From positions 1 to 36,197 of the forward strand of contig CAYMWP010000030.1 of NCBI GenBank assembly GCA_964393895.1: 36,197 nt of DNA. The letters run 5' to 3'. The position numbers and the translations under genes were made by a program. This DNA is from B4-G1 sp964393895. Lineage in GTDB: Bacteria > Chloroflexota > Anaerolineae > B4-G1. Every line of letters begins with the position of its first letter. Within the stretch, counting starts at the first letter, position 1. Below the pieces are notes generated by a model. It was not told the DNA's origin and did not search any database. It was given only the letters and a program-made list of their open reading frames with translations. Below, piece after piece: positions 1 through 8,182 of this stretch.

Positions 1-12
1 GAGCTTGTGCTC

Positions 13-41
13 GCCCAAAACCGCCGATTTGGGCAGTTTTT
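13..41 (+). terminator. Possible intrinsic terminator of an upstream gene
   Basis: GCCCAAA (13-19) and TTTGGGC (28-34) form a perfect 7-bp stem with an 8-nt loop, followed after two bases by TTTTT (37-41). This fits a short rho-independent terminator for a + strand gene lying before the window. The stem is short and partly A/T, so the call is tentative. The rest of 42-228 holds no gene, only short inverted repeats such as the near-palindrome at 152-172 (CCAAAAA / TTTTTGG). Confidence 0.4.
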
Positions 42-228
42 GAGCCTGAAAACACGTCTCATGACTCCACTGAAAAAACCGGGGGTTCAATGGTTTTATG
101 GGACAGCGCCCCACTTTTGGCTCAAAATTGACGTGTTTGTGGGAATATCTCACCAAAAAACCTGGTTTTTGGGCATTTTATCCCCACCGACGAACAAACC
201 AACACCTTTTTTCAGGAAAGTCACCCAA

Positions 229-3090
229 ATGATTTCACGCTACGTACTAAAGAGCTTTTCCCGCCACAAAGCGCGCACCGTCATCATGGTGCTGGCGCTG
301 CTGGTAGTGACCGCGATGCTGGTGGCGCTCAACAATGGCGTCGAGTCGTTGCAACGGCAGGTCGTCGAGATCGTCGAGCGCGAGGCGGGCGAGCACGACA
401 TCACCATCGCGCGCGCCGACACCAGCCCCAACCAGTACATTGACGTCGAGCGCGTGTCCGCCCTCCTATCGGCCGTGGACCCGGACGTAGATGCCGTGTA
501 CCCCCGCTTCCTGGCGACGGTCGAGTTGCAGAGTGGGACAGGCGGCGTGGGAAAAGCTTCGCTGCTGGCCCGCACGCCGGAGGACGATCTCGGCCAGGTG
601 ACGATGCTGGAAGGAGAGCACAATCTGGAAGGCGACCGCATCGTCGTCCTGCGCGTGACAGCCGACACCTTTGGTCTGAGCGTCGGCGACGAGGTTGACC
701 TGAGCTACATCCTGCCACTTTCCCGAGTGAAAGGGCACGACCTGCCGGAGAACGGCAGCGTCGGCCGTGTGACGCGCCGCTTTACCGTCAGCGGCATCGC
801 ACTGGCGACCGGGTTGGGCGGCGGGGGGCAGAACGGAGTCCTGGCCAGCGTGGAGACGGTGCAGGACTGGCTGGGCATACCGGGCCGGACCGAGCGGCTG
901 GTGGTGATGCTGGACGAAAACGTCTATGGCTCCCTCAACACCCAAGACTCGATCTTTCGCGTGCGGCGCATCGCCGAAAATATGTACGACGCGCTGGGAA
1001 ACGAGATCGAAACCTACACCTTCTCGCTAGACAAAGCGCAGGCCCTCGATTTCAGCGACGTGGCCTTTGCAGTACTGCGCTCCATCAGTGCCGTCTATGG
1101 CTTTCTGGTGATGGGCGTCGTCGGCCTGCTCGTCTATTCGATCATCAACACCAACGTGGAGGAGCGGCGGCGTGACCTGGCCTTTCTGCGCGTTCTGGGG
1201 GCCAAGCGGAGACATCTCTTTGGGCTGGTGATGATCGAAGTGGCCTTCATCGGCCTGTTCGGCGTGGGGCTGGGAATCGCGGCCGGACAGGCGTTGAGCG
1301 CGTCGGTGGTGGCCCCCATCGCCAACCACCTCATCGCCAGCGCTGGCGTGGGCGAGGAACTGGGCATCCAGTTCCAGATGACGATCACCGTAGCCGCGAT
1401 GGTGCGGGCGGGGGTGATCGCCGCCATCGTGTTGATGCTCTCCGCCATCGCCCCGGCCCGCAAGGCGGCGAACACCAAAGTGCGCCACGCCATCAACCCC
1501 GGCTCAGCCGACCAACTCCAGATCGAAGACCTGGCCCAACTGCGCTCGCGCAAGTTCGATGTGCGCATCATCATCGCTGGCATCGTGCTGACCATCATGT
1601 GGCTGCTGATCTTTATCGGCAACAACTTTCTCTACGTCCAGGGTAACGAATCGGTCATCGGCGCCTTTATGTTCGGCGGTATGGCGCTGCTGGTGATCGG
1701 GGTCAGTCTGCTCTTTTACGCCCTGACCCTCCCCTTCGAGCGTATCCTGATTCTCCTCGGCGGCACGATCACGCCCAGGCTAACCTTCTTTGCCGGACCG
1801 AACCTGCTACGCGCCAAGCAGCGCAACACCATCATCTCACTGATGGTGGTCTTTAGCGCCACGCTGCCCACCTTCCTGGGAACGATGACCGCCCTGGAGC
1901 AAAAGAATTACGACGTCGAGGCCCGCTTTCGCAATGGCGCGCCGGTGGTAGCAGAGGTATCGCGCTGGTGGCGCTACTACTCGATCCAAAGCGGCGAGGA
2001 CAACCTGCTGCCCAGCTTTTTGGACGAGTTCCGCGCCGTGCCGGGCATCGCGCAGGCCGTCGGCCTGACGGTAGAGTACAGAGCTGCCGTCACCAACAAA
2101 GTCGAGTTGCGTGACACGGCGGTGCAGGTGCAAGGACTGACCGGTTCACTGGATGGCATCGTCTACGCCGACCTGACCGAGTACTACGCCGGACTGGGAC
2201 AGCCCGCCAGCGGCCCGCACACTTTTGACGAGATTCTGACCCAGCCGAATACCATCATCCTGGGCGCTGGCTATGCGGAATATATGGATCTGAGCGTGGG
2301 CGACGTGGTGCACGTGCCGGGCGAGGGCCAGGATCACATCGAGTACATGCGCATCATGGGGCTGATCGAGCGCATGCCGGGGTTTGAGGGCTTTTCGCGC
2401 AACGAGCAGTACGTTCGCCGGGGTCTTACGCCCGGTTTCGTCTCGTTGGACACCTACATTCGCCTTACCCACGACCCCACCTTCGAGAACGTCTGCGCCC
2501 GCGGCGTCTGCTCGCCCGCCGAGCGGGAGCAACCGGTCATCGCCCGCATCTTGGCGACGACCGCCGAGGACGTGGACGAAGCCAATGTGGTCGCCGACCT
2601 GCGGGAGCTGTTCGCCGACCGAAGCCACGTGTGGGTACAATCAACCGCCGAATCAATCCGCACGACGGAGCAATCCATGCGCACGATGCGCGTCTTGATG
2701 CTCATAATGACGGTGCTCTCCTTCATCACCTCCATCTTTGGCGTCTTTGCCGTGGTCTATGTGGCGGTCTATGTGCGGCGGCTAGAGATCGGGATGCTCA
2801 AGGCCATCGGCATGCGCAAACGCGATCTGGTGGGCGCCTTTGCGCTGGAGGCGGTGATGATGACGGTCAGCGCGTCGCTGGCGGGCGTGACGGCCGGGAC
2901 GGTATTGGGCTATGTCTTTTACATCAGCAACAACATGATGCGCAACACGCCCACGCAACTGACGTTCGATTGGCTGACGACGGCGGCGATCCTGGTGATG
3001 GTCGTCCTGGCCAGCGTCATCAGCGCGATATTGGCGGCGCGCGGCGTGGTGCGGAGCAAGGTGACGCAAATTCTGCGCGAGGCATGGTGA
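229..3090 (+). CDS. FtsX/MacB-type ABC transporter permease (duplicated)
   Basis: This is an integral membrane permease of the FtsX-like (MacB/LolC/DevC) class, 953 aa from the ATG at 229. That start has an AGGAAAG ribosome site at 215-220. The open frame reaches back to position 7, but the extra 74 codons are low-complexity and have no start signal. A first membrane helix (about residues 16-36) is followed by a large extracytoplasmic domain (40-285). Three helices typical of an FtsX core follow (about 288-307, 333-355, 386-410). Further helices lie at 447-468, 476-502 and 534-555, then a second external domain (560-820) and a second three-helix core (822-850, 866-899, 916-940). This two-core layout is common in large bacterial permeases that move lipids, lipoproteins or peptides rather than importing nutrients. 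The adaptor gene follows after 54 bp. No ATPase is present, so it should lie upstream of the window. The substrate is unknown. Confidence 0.88.
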   Translation: MISRYVLKSFSRHKARTVIMVLALLVVTAMLVALNNGVESLQRQVVEIVEREAGEHDITIARADTSPNQYIDVERVSALLSAVDPDVDAVYPRFLATVELQSGTGGVGKASLLARTPEDDLGQVTMLEGEHNLEGDRIVVLRVTADTFGLSVGDEVDLSYILPLSRVKGHDLPENGSVGRVTRRFTVSGIALATGLGGGGQNGVLASVETVQDWLGIPGRTERLVVMLDENVYGSLNTQDSIFRVRRIAENMYDALGNEIETYTFSLDKAQALDFSDVAFAVLRSISAVYGFLVMGVVGLLVYSIINTNVEERRRDLAFLRVLGAKRRHLFGLVMIEVAFIGLFGVGLGIAAGQALSASVVAPIANHLIASAGVGEELGIQFQMTITVAAMVRAGVIAAIVLMLSAIAPARKAANTKVRHAINPGSADQLQIEDLAQLRSRKFDVRIIIAGIVLTIMWLLIFIGNNFLYVQGNESVIGAFMFGGMALLVIGVSLLFYALTLPFERILILLGGTITPRLTFFAGPNLLRAKQRNTIISLMVVFSATLPTFLGTMTALEQKNYDVEARFRNGAPVVAEVSRWWRYYSIQSGEDNLLPSFLDEFRAVPGIAQAVGLTVEYRAAVTNKVELRDTAVQVQGLTGSLDGIVYADLTEYYAGLGQPASGPHTFDEILTQPNTIILGAGYAEYMDLSVGDVVHVPGEGQDHIEYMRIMGLIERMPGFEGFSRNEQYVRRGLTPGFVSLDTYIRLTHDPTFENVCARGVCSPAEREQPVIARILATTAEDVDEANVVADLRELFADRSHVWVQSTAESIRTTEQSMRTMRVLMLIMTVLSFITSIFGVFAVVYVAVYVRRLEIGMLKAIGMRKRDLVGAFALEAVMMTVSASLAGVTAGTVLGYVFYISNNMMRNTPTQLTFDWLTTAAILVMVVLASVISAILAARGVVRSKVTQILREAW

Positions 3091-3144
3091 GGCGATTCTA
3101 GATTGGGCGATGTTGGACTCGTTGGATCCCCTGGAGGAAAAAAG

Positions 3145-4440
3145 ATGGTGAATATCCACACGTGCAAATGGTTGCTGGTTGCGATGGCAGCGACAGTGAT
3201 GTTAACGGGATGCAGCCCACGACCGGAGATACCACCCAGCGTGGCGCCGACGGATGCCACCGGCACACCTCAAGCGACGCTGCCTCCGTCAGCGCCCGGC
3301 AAGACTATCGTGGCCGATGGAGAACTAGCCTCGCCCTACCCCAGCCTGGCGCTGGCCTTTGGCGGCGGGGTGAGCGGACAGGTGCTGACGCTCACTGTCA
3401 AGGCCGGCGACGTGGTCCAAGCTGGCGACCTGCTGGCGGTGCTGGACGACACCGCACTGCAACGAGCGGCGGACGAAGCACAGGCCGATCTCGAACGGGC
3501 CGCCGTCAACCGGGAGCAAACGATAGCTCAAGCCGACGTCAACGTGCGCCTGGCTCAACTCGATCTGGCAGATGTCCGCGAGGGAGCCAGCGAGGCCGAG
3601 CTTGCCGCCGCCCAAGCCACTGCGCGTGACGCTCGCATTGAGCTGGAGGTCGCACAGCACGCCTACAGCAGCACGCTCAACTCTGCCTACGACGCTGCCG
3701 TGCGCGCCCGCAAGATCGAATTCGACTGGTACGTCGGCTACTACCAAAGGAAAAAAGCCGAATACGAACAGGGCCATCTCAGCCAGAGCAATCACGACCA
3801 CGCAATGAACGCCATGATCTCGGCGGAAGGACGGCTGAACGAGGCCATTGACGAGGCGCACATAGAGGAAATCCAAGCCGAGAATCGAGTGGATCAGGCC
3901 CGCAACGCCCTCTATCAGGCTTGGAAAGAGTTGGAGCTCTTGCAGAGCAGCCCGCTGACAGAGACGCTGGTGCGGGCCGAACTGGCCGTGGATCAGGCGC
4001 TCATAGAGAGCGAGCGAGCGCGTGCGGACCTCGTCGCGGCGGAGAGAGCACTGGCCCAAGCTCAAGAAGCTCTAAAGCACACTCATCTCGTTGCACCGTG
4101 GGCGGCCATCGTGCTCTCGGTGAACGTAGCGCCAGAAGCGAATATCGGCGCGGGTGCGCCAGTCGTCACCCTGCTCAACATCACAGACGGACTACGTTTT
4201 GTCACACAGAACCTGAGCGAGCAGCACATCACCGACATCTACCCCGGCCAGCGGGCCGTCGTCACGCTGCGCACCTTCCCCGAGACGGGGCTGGAGGGAG
4301 TCGTCGAGGCGGTCGTGCCCCAGGTCGGGGGCGCTGCAAGCACAGATGCGCGTTTCACCATCCACGTGCGGCTGGAGCCAACCGAGCTACGGCTGCTGCC
4401 GGGTCTGACGGGGCGGGTGGAGATCTTTACGGAAGAGTAA
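3145..4440 (+). CDS. HlyD/MFP-family efflux adaptor lipoprotein
   Basis: This is a membrane-fusion (periplasmic adaptor type) subunit, 431 aa. The start at 3145 is chosen because GGAGG lies 7 nt upstream and because it opens directly into a lipoprotein signal peptide with the lipobox Leu-Thr-Gly-Cys (Cys23). An upstream in-frame ATG at 3103 would bury this signal. A Pro/Thr linker follows (24-55), then a half lipoyl domain (about 58-100), a long Ala/Glu/Arg-rich alpha-helical hairpin predicted as coiled coil (about 105-310), the second lipoyl half (about 312-345) and a beta-barrel-like C-terminus. It follows the FtsX-type permease by 54 bp and probably works with it, as in MacA-MacB and DevB-DevC systems. 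A lipid-anchored adaptor without a TolC partner would suit a monoderm envelope; that point is inference. Confidence 0.87.
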   Translation: MVNIHTCKWLLVAMAATVMLTGCSPRPEIPPSVAPTDATGTPQATLPPSAPGKTIVADGELASPYPSLALAFGGGVSGQVLTLTVKAGDVVQAGDLLAVLDDTALQRAADEAQADLERAAVNREQTIAQADVNVRLAQLDLADVREGASEAELAAAQATARDARIELEVAQHAYSSTLNSAYDAAVRARKIEFDWYVGYYQRKKAEYEQGHLSQSNHDHAMNAMISAEGRLNEAIDEAHIEEIQAENRVDQARNALYQAWKELELLQSSPLTETLVRAELAVDQALIESERARADLVAAERALAQAQEALKHTHLVAPWAAIVLSVNVAPEANIGAGAPVVTLLNITDGLRFVTQNLSEQHITDIYPGQRAVVTLRTFPETGLEGVVEAVVPQVGGAASTDARFTIHVRLEPTELRLLPGLTGRVEIFTEE

Positions 4441-4518
4441 TTCAGAAATACTACAGCGAATTTGGAAAAGCACGAATCAGAGCACGTCGGTAGATCAGGA
4501 GCTTGTGAAATTCGGCTC

Positions 4519-4537
4519 CTGTCACTACGGGTGACAG
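4519..4537. other. Hairpin after the adaptor gene
   Basis: CTGTCAC (4519-4525) and GTGACAG (4531-4537) form a perfect 7-bp stem with a 5-nt loop, preceded by a weaker GGAGC/GCTCC pair. It lies 78 bp after the adaptor stop codon. No T-run follows, so it is at best a factor-dependent end or RNA 3'-end protector. It is the only structured element between the adaptor gene and the lacI-type promoter. Confidence 0.35.
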
Positions 4538-4557
4538 CAAAAGAACGTTTCTTCGCT

Positions 4558-4588
4558 CGCTCCAATCTCCAAATCTCAAATCCTAAAT
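4558..4588. repeat. Degenerate heptanucleotide repeat
   Basis: A run of 7-bp units with the pattern CCAATCT / CCAAATC / TCAAATC / CTAAATC lies just upstream of the regulator promoter. It shows the same 7-bp periodicity as two tracts inside the alpha-mannosidase gene. It has no coding capacity. Confidence 0.6.
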
Positions 4589-4600
4589 CTTAAAAGGGGC

Positions 4601-4655
4601 TTGACATCCGAAACGTTTTGGATTATAATAACAATGCTCCCGAAACGTTTTGGAA
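4601..4655 (+). promoter_or_regulatory. Sigma70-type promoter with two LacI-family operators
   Basis: A consensus -35 TTGACA (4601-4606) and -10 TATAAT (4624-4629) are separated by exactly 17 bp. The near-perfect palindrome ATCCGAAACGTTTTGGAT (4606-4623, centred on CG at 4614/4615) fills the spacer. A second copy with core CCGAAACGTTTTGG (4640-4653, centre 4646/4647) covers the expected transcription start. The centres are 32 bp apart, about three helical turns, so two dimers would bind the same DNA face. The A-A-A-C-G-T-T-T core is the usual LacI/GalR-family operator type, and the regulator gene starts at 4682, so autorepression is the simplest reading. Confidence 0.85.
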
Positions 4656-4681
4656 CACGTCCCCGATTTAGGATTTGTGCT

Positions 4682-5701
4682 ATGCCGGTCACCCTGAAGG
4701 ACATTGCCGAGAAAGTTGGTTATTCCATTACCACGGTCTCTCGCGCGCTGGCCGGGTACGACGACGTAGCCGAGTCGACCCGCCAACTGGTCCTCAAGAC
4801 CGCCAATGAACTGGGCTACCACCCCAACATCACGGCCCGCCGGCTGCAAAAGCAACGCACCGACACCATCGGCTTTATCATCCCCACCCACGGCCCACGC
4901 TTTGCGGACCCATTCTTCAGCGAACTGCTGGCCGGCATCGGCAACGGAGCCGCCGAGCGAGAACTGGATCTGTTGGTCTCCACCCGCGCGCCGGGCCCCG
5001 AGGAATTGAAAGTCTACGAGCGTATGGTCAGGGAGCGGAGGGTGGATGGCTTGCTGGTTGTGCGCACGCGGCGTCGAGACCCGCGTATCGCTTACCTGGT
5101 CGAACGTGAATTTCCCTTTGTCACATTTGGCCGGTCGGATCTGGAAGTAGACTTTCCTTATCTGGATGTGGACAGCGAAACGGGGACGCGCCAACTGACC
5201 CAGCACTTGATTGACCTGGGCCACCGGCGCGTCGCATACATCAGTGCTCCGCTCAACCTGATGTTCGCATCCCACCGGCTAGAGGGATACAAAGAAGCCC
5301 TGGCGGCCAACCGCATCCCCTTCGACGAATCCCTCCTGGCCGTCGGCGAACTGACAGAACGGAGCGGACACGCGGTGGGCCGGGATTTTCTGACCCGCGA
5401 CGAGCGCCCCACCGCCATCATCGCCTGCAACGATCTGATGGCACTGGGAGTCATCAGCGCGGCCCAGGGGCTGGGGCTGACCGTTGGGCGCGACGTGGCC
5501 GTGGCCGGTTTCGACGACGTTCCGCTGGCAGAGCACGCTCACCCACCATTGACCACCGTGCACCAGCCCATCTACGAGATCGGGCAGCGTATCTGCGAGA
5601 TGCTAATACACCTACTACGAGAAGAGACGCTAGAAGAGTACCACGTGCTCCTGAAACCGGAATTGATCATACGCGAATCGTGCGGCGCGGCGATTCAGTA
5701 A
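4682..5701 (+). CDS. LacI-family transcriptional regulator
   Basis: This is a LacI/GalR repressor of 339 aa, the usual family length. The N-terminus is a classic helix-turn-helix plus hinge helix (residues 1-60: VTLKDIAEKVGYS, then TTVSRAL and NITARRLQ). A periplasmic-binding-protein-like effector domain follows (about 62-335), containing the family signature CNDLMALG near residue 250 and VAVAGFDDVPLAEH near residue 275. The ATG at 4682 is chosen because AGGA lies 8 nt upstream and the HTH begins there. The frame is open further upstream, but that part is the promoter. The gene heads the carbohydrate locus on the same strand and most likely controls the ABC importer genes and itself. The effector is expected to be a sugar or glycoside imported by the system. 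Confidence 0.93.
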   Translation: MPVTLKDIAEKVGYSITTVSRALAGYDDVAESTRQLVLKTANELGYHPNITARRLQKQRTDTIGFIIPTHGPRFADPFFSELLAGIGNGAAERELDLLVSTRAPGPEELKVYERMVRERRVDGLLVVRTRRRDPRIAYLVEREFPFVTFGRSDLEVDFPYLDVDSETGTRQLTQHLIDLGHRRVAYISAPLNLMFASHRLEGYKEALAANRIPFDESLLAVGELTERSGHAVGRDFLTRDERPTAIIACNDLMALGVISAAQGLGLTVGRDVAVAGFDDVPLAEHAHPPLTTVHQPIYEIGQRICEMLIHLLREETLEEYHVLLKPELIIRESCGAAIQ

Positions 5702-5709
5702 GCGCTTAC
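5698..5709. promoter_or_regulatory. Perfect 12-bp palindrome, possible second operator type
   Basis: GTAAGCGCTTAC overlaps the stop codon of the LacI-type gene and lies 88 bp before the sugar-binding-protein gene. Its half-site spacing around a central CG-like step resembles LacI-family/cre-like operators, but its sequence differs from the AAACGTTT operators at 4606-4653. It could serve another regulator or be a coincidental stem. Confidence 0.35.
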
Positions 5710-5796
5710 GAGGAGGTGATGCACACAGACTAGATTGAATCACATTTCCCTGGCTTCTGTCAAAAATCCATTACTAGTTTAAGGAGGAGTTTCGAG

Positions 5797-7125
5797 ATGA
5801 AAAAGTACACAAGTCTGTTGATGCTCGGCGCAATTCTGGTCGGCTTGCTGGCGGCCTGCGCGCCGCAAACGGTCACCGTCGAAGTCACCCGCGTCGTGAC
5901 CGAGCAGGAAGAAATCGAGGTGCCGGTCGAACAGACCGTCGAGGTGCCGGTGGAGGTACCATCCAAGACACTGGTGTTCTCTTCGAGGCTGTTCAGTCCG
6001 CCCCGTGAACAAGAGTTCTTCATCAACGAGGTCATCAAGCCTTTTGAGGAAGAGCACGGGGTAACGGTCAACTTTCAGATCCTGGACGACGACACGCTGC
6101 TCGAACGGGCGCAGATCCAGCAGGAGACCGGTCACGTCACCACCGACATCGTGTGTGCTCACAACGGCAAAATGCCTGACTGGCTCGATGCCGGATACGT
6201 GGAAGACCTGACATCTTACGTCGAGTCCTGGACAGACCGGAACTTTAGCCCGACGTTCGAGTCCGACACAAATCGGGATGGGAAACAGTATTTCCTGCCG
6301 GTAGGCGCGGACGTCTATCTGCTGCTGGCGAACAACAATGCGCTTCCCTACCTCCCGGACGGTGTGGATCTGGACGCCATCACCTGGGAGCAGTATGCTG
6401 AATGGGCCGTCAACATCGCCGAAGGCGAAGGAGAGGGAAAAGTCTGCATCACCGGCATTCCACAAAAGTCTTGGATCTATATGTTCGGTGGGTCGGCGCT
6501 CTCCTACGGTGCTGGTTTCCCGGACGCCAATTCCGCAGAGGCAGCCGCCGCCTGGGAGATCTGGGAGACGATCGGCAAGGCCAACGGCTTTGTGCCCACT
6601 GTGCTGAATGTTGATAGCTGCGTTGACCCGATGATGCGGGAAGAAGCGTGGCTAACCGTGTTCCACAACGCTCGTGCGGGCCAGGTGTATGAATCCAACG
6701 AGACCCAGTTCACGCTTGCTCCTGCTCCGATAGGGTCGGAAGGGATCGGCACCATCGCCGGCGTCAGTGGCTACGCCATTATGAAGGGCGCGCCGAACCA
6801 CGACCTGGCCGTGGAATTCCTCGAGTACGTGACCCGGCCGGACATCCAGGTCAAGATCGCCAAGGGCACCGGTGGATTCATTCCCCCAGTGCAAGAGGCG
6901 CTCGAATACATGGGTGATGAAGCCATTGACGAGGTTATGTCGAAGGCCATTCTGGTGCTCGAAAGCGGCATCGCTTCGGGCGTGCCGGCCTATCTGTACC
7001 AGGATTGGGGAGCCGTCAAGCAGTGCTTTGACGACGTGTTCGAGGACACGATCCTGCCTGGCGGTGACGTAGACCAGGCCCGGCTCGACGCCGCACAGGA
7101 ATGTGTGGATAGTCTCTTAAAGTAG
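5797..7125 (+). CDS. ABC sugar transporter substrate-binding lipoprotein
   Basis: This is an extracellular solute-binding protein (MalE/UgpB superfamily), 442 aa, with AAGGAGG 9 nt before the ATG. A lipoprotein signal ends in Leu-Ala-Ala-Cys (Cys21). Residues 22-55 form an extended Val/Glu/Pro linker in which the valine-proline-valine-glutamate theme repeats (about residues 41-55), a style often seen in Chloroflexota binding proteins. The two-lobe binding domain runs from about 58 to the end. It includes a TTDIVCAHNG stretch near residue 114, an acidic/aromatic hinge and a late YLYQDWG segment. Five cysteines lie in the mature domain, which is unusual and may reflect disulfides. It is the first gene of the importer. 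Its exact ligand cannot be read from the sequence; downstream enzymes point to a mannose- or glucose-containing glycoside. Confidence 0.92.
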   Translation: MKKYTSLLMLGAILVGLLAACAPQTVTVEVTRVVTEQEEIEVPVEQTVEVPVEVPSKTLVFSSRLFSPPREQEFFINEVIKPFEEEHGVTVNFQILDDDTLLERAQIQQETGHVTTDIVCAHNGKMPDWLDAGYVEDLTSYVESWTDRNFSPTFESDTNRDGKQYFLPVGADVYLLLANNNALPYLPDGVDLDAITWEQYAEWAVNIAEGEGEGKVCITGIPQKSWIYMFGGSALSYGAGFPDANSAEAAAAWEIWETIGKANGFVPTVLNVDSCVDPMMREEAWLTVFHNARAGQVYESNETQFTLAPAPIGSEGIGTIAGVSGYAIMKGAPNHDLAVEFLEYVTRPDIQVKIAKGTGGFIPPVQEALEYMGDEAIDEVMSKAILVLESGIASGVPAYLYQDWGAVKQCFDDVFEDTILPGGDVDQARLDAAQECVDSLLK

Positions 7126-7163
7126 CTCACTGATGCGTGTGTAGTTACTTGCTACTTGGTAGG

Positions 7164-7189
7164 GCCGGGAAGTTCACGGGCTTCCCGGC
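7164..7189 (+). promoter_or_regulatory. Intercistronic hairpin after the binding-protein gene
   Basis: GCCGGGAAG (7164-7172) and CTTCCCGGC (7181-7189) form a perfect 9-bp GC-rich stem with an 8-nt loop, 38 bp after the binding-protein stop. No U-tract follows. Hairpins here often give the binding protein more mRNA than its permeases, by partial termination or 3'-end protection. That role is inferred from position. Confidence 0.55.
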
Positions 7190-7279
7190 TCTTCCCATAG
7201 CGCGGTCTACGCTGCAAAGCAGACCTGACAAGAAAAAGGCCCGAGTAGAGCAACAACACGATAGAAAGGGGCTGATGGT

Positions 7280-8182
7280 ATGACTGGAGAAAAGATGTGG
7301 AAAAAGATGCGGGAAAAAGCAGTGCCATACTTGCTGATCCTTCCCGTCGTCCTCTACTACACTGCTTTTTGGCTCCGGCCGGTCATCACGGCAGTGATTG
7401 GCAGCTTTACGGGCGCTGACGGCCAGTTTACGCTCCATAATTTCGTCATGGTTTTCACTGAAGAGAACTTTGTACCGGCTTTGAGGAACACTGCGGTCAT
7501 TGTTGTTTTCTCGGTTACATTAGAGTTCTTGGTCGCCCTGTTTCTGGCGTTGCTGATTAACAGAAAGTTCGTGGGATCGGGAATTTTCCTGTTCTTGGCT
7601 ATGATTCCAATGGCCCTGCCGGCTGCCGCGGCAGGGGCGATGTGGATCACGGGACTCACTGCCCACGGGTGGATAAATAGCTTGTTGTACTATCTGGGAA
7701 TCTTGGCGGAAGGCAAAAAGATCTATTGGCTGGCAGGCTCTGAACTTTCGCTTCTGGCTTTGCTGATCGTCATTGACGCCTGGCAGGTGATCCCCTCGGT
7801 GATGATCATTCTTCTGGCCGGATTGCAGAACATGCCGGAGGAAACGCAAGAGGCGGGATACGTCTTTGGGGGAAACTATCTCACTGTTCTGAGAAAGATC
7901 ACTCTGCCAATGCTTAGACCGACGATCCAGACGGCTGTGATACTGCGCTTGATATCGGCAATCCAGATATGGCTCATCGTGGTCGTTCTGCTTGGATTCT
8001 CCAGGTTGCCTGTGCTGGTCGAGAGAGTCGTCTACTACAGCAGAGAAGTGGACCAGTTGTACATAAGCTATCAGATGGCTTCGGGTTATACGCTTATAGT
8101 TTCAGTGATCGTCTCCTTGGCCGCTCTGGCCTATTTACAGGTCTCTGGAGCGTTCAAGCGAAATAAGGAGCAGGCGGTATGA
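7280..8182 (+). CDS. ABC sugar transporter permease, MalF/UgpA type
   Basis: This is a binding-protein-dependent transport inner-membrane component, 300 aa, with six predicted membrane helices. The first starts near residue 14 (PYLLILPVVLYYTAFWL) and the last near residue 268. The cytoplasmic EAA loop that docks on the ATPase is clear near residues 190-217 (EETQEAGYVFGG, then ITLPMLRP). An AAAGGGG ribosome site precedes the ATG at 7280. A tiny ATG-GTA-TGA frame overlaps this start and is not considered coding. The last four bases (ATGA, 8179-8182) overlap the next permease, so translation is probably coupled. It would form the channel as a heterodimer with the next gene product. Confidence 0.92.
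   Translation: MTGEKMWKKMREKAVPYLLILPVVLYYTAFWLRPVITAVIGSFTGADGQFTLHNFVMVFTEENFVPALRNTAVIVVFSVTLEFLVALFLALLINRKFVGSGIFLFLAMIPMALPAAAAGAMWITGLTAHGWINSLLYYLGILAEGKKIYWLAGSELSLLALLIVIDAWQVIPSVMIILLAGLQNMPEETQEAGYVFGGNYLTVLRKITLPMLRPTIQTAVILRLISAIQIWLIVVVLLGFSRLPVLVERVVYYSREVDQLYISYQMASGYTLIVSVIVSLAALAYLQVSGAFKRNKEQAV

Noticed and set aside
4541..4553. Third LacI operator (AAGAACGTTTCTT)
   Set aside because: It shares only the ACGTTT core, lacks the CC/GG flanks, and is 68 bp from the first operator, which puts it on the opposite DNA face.
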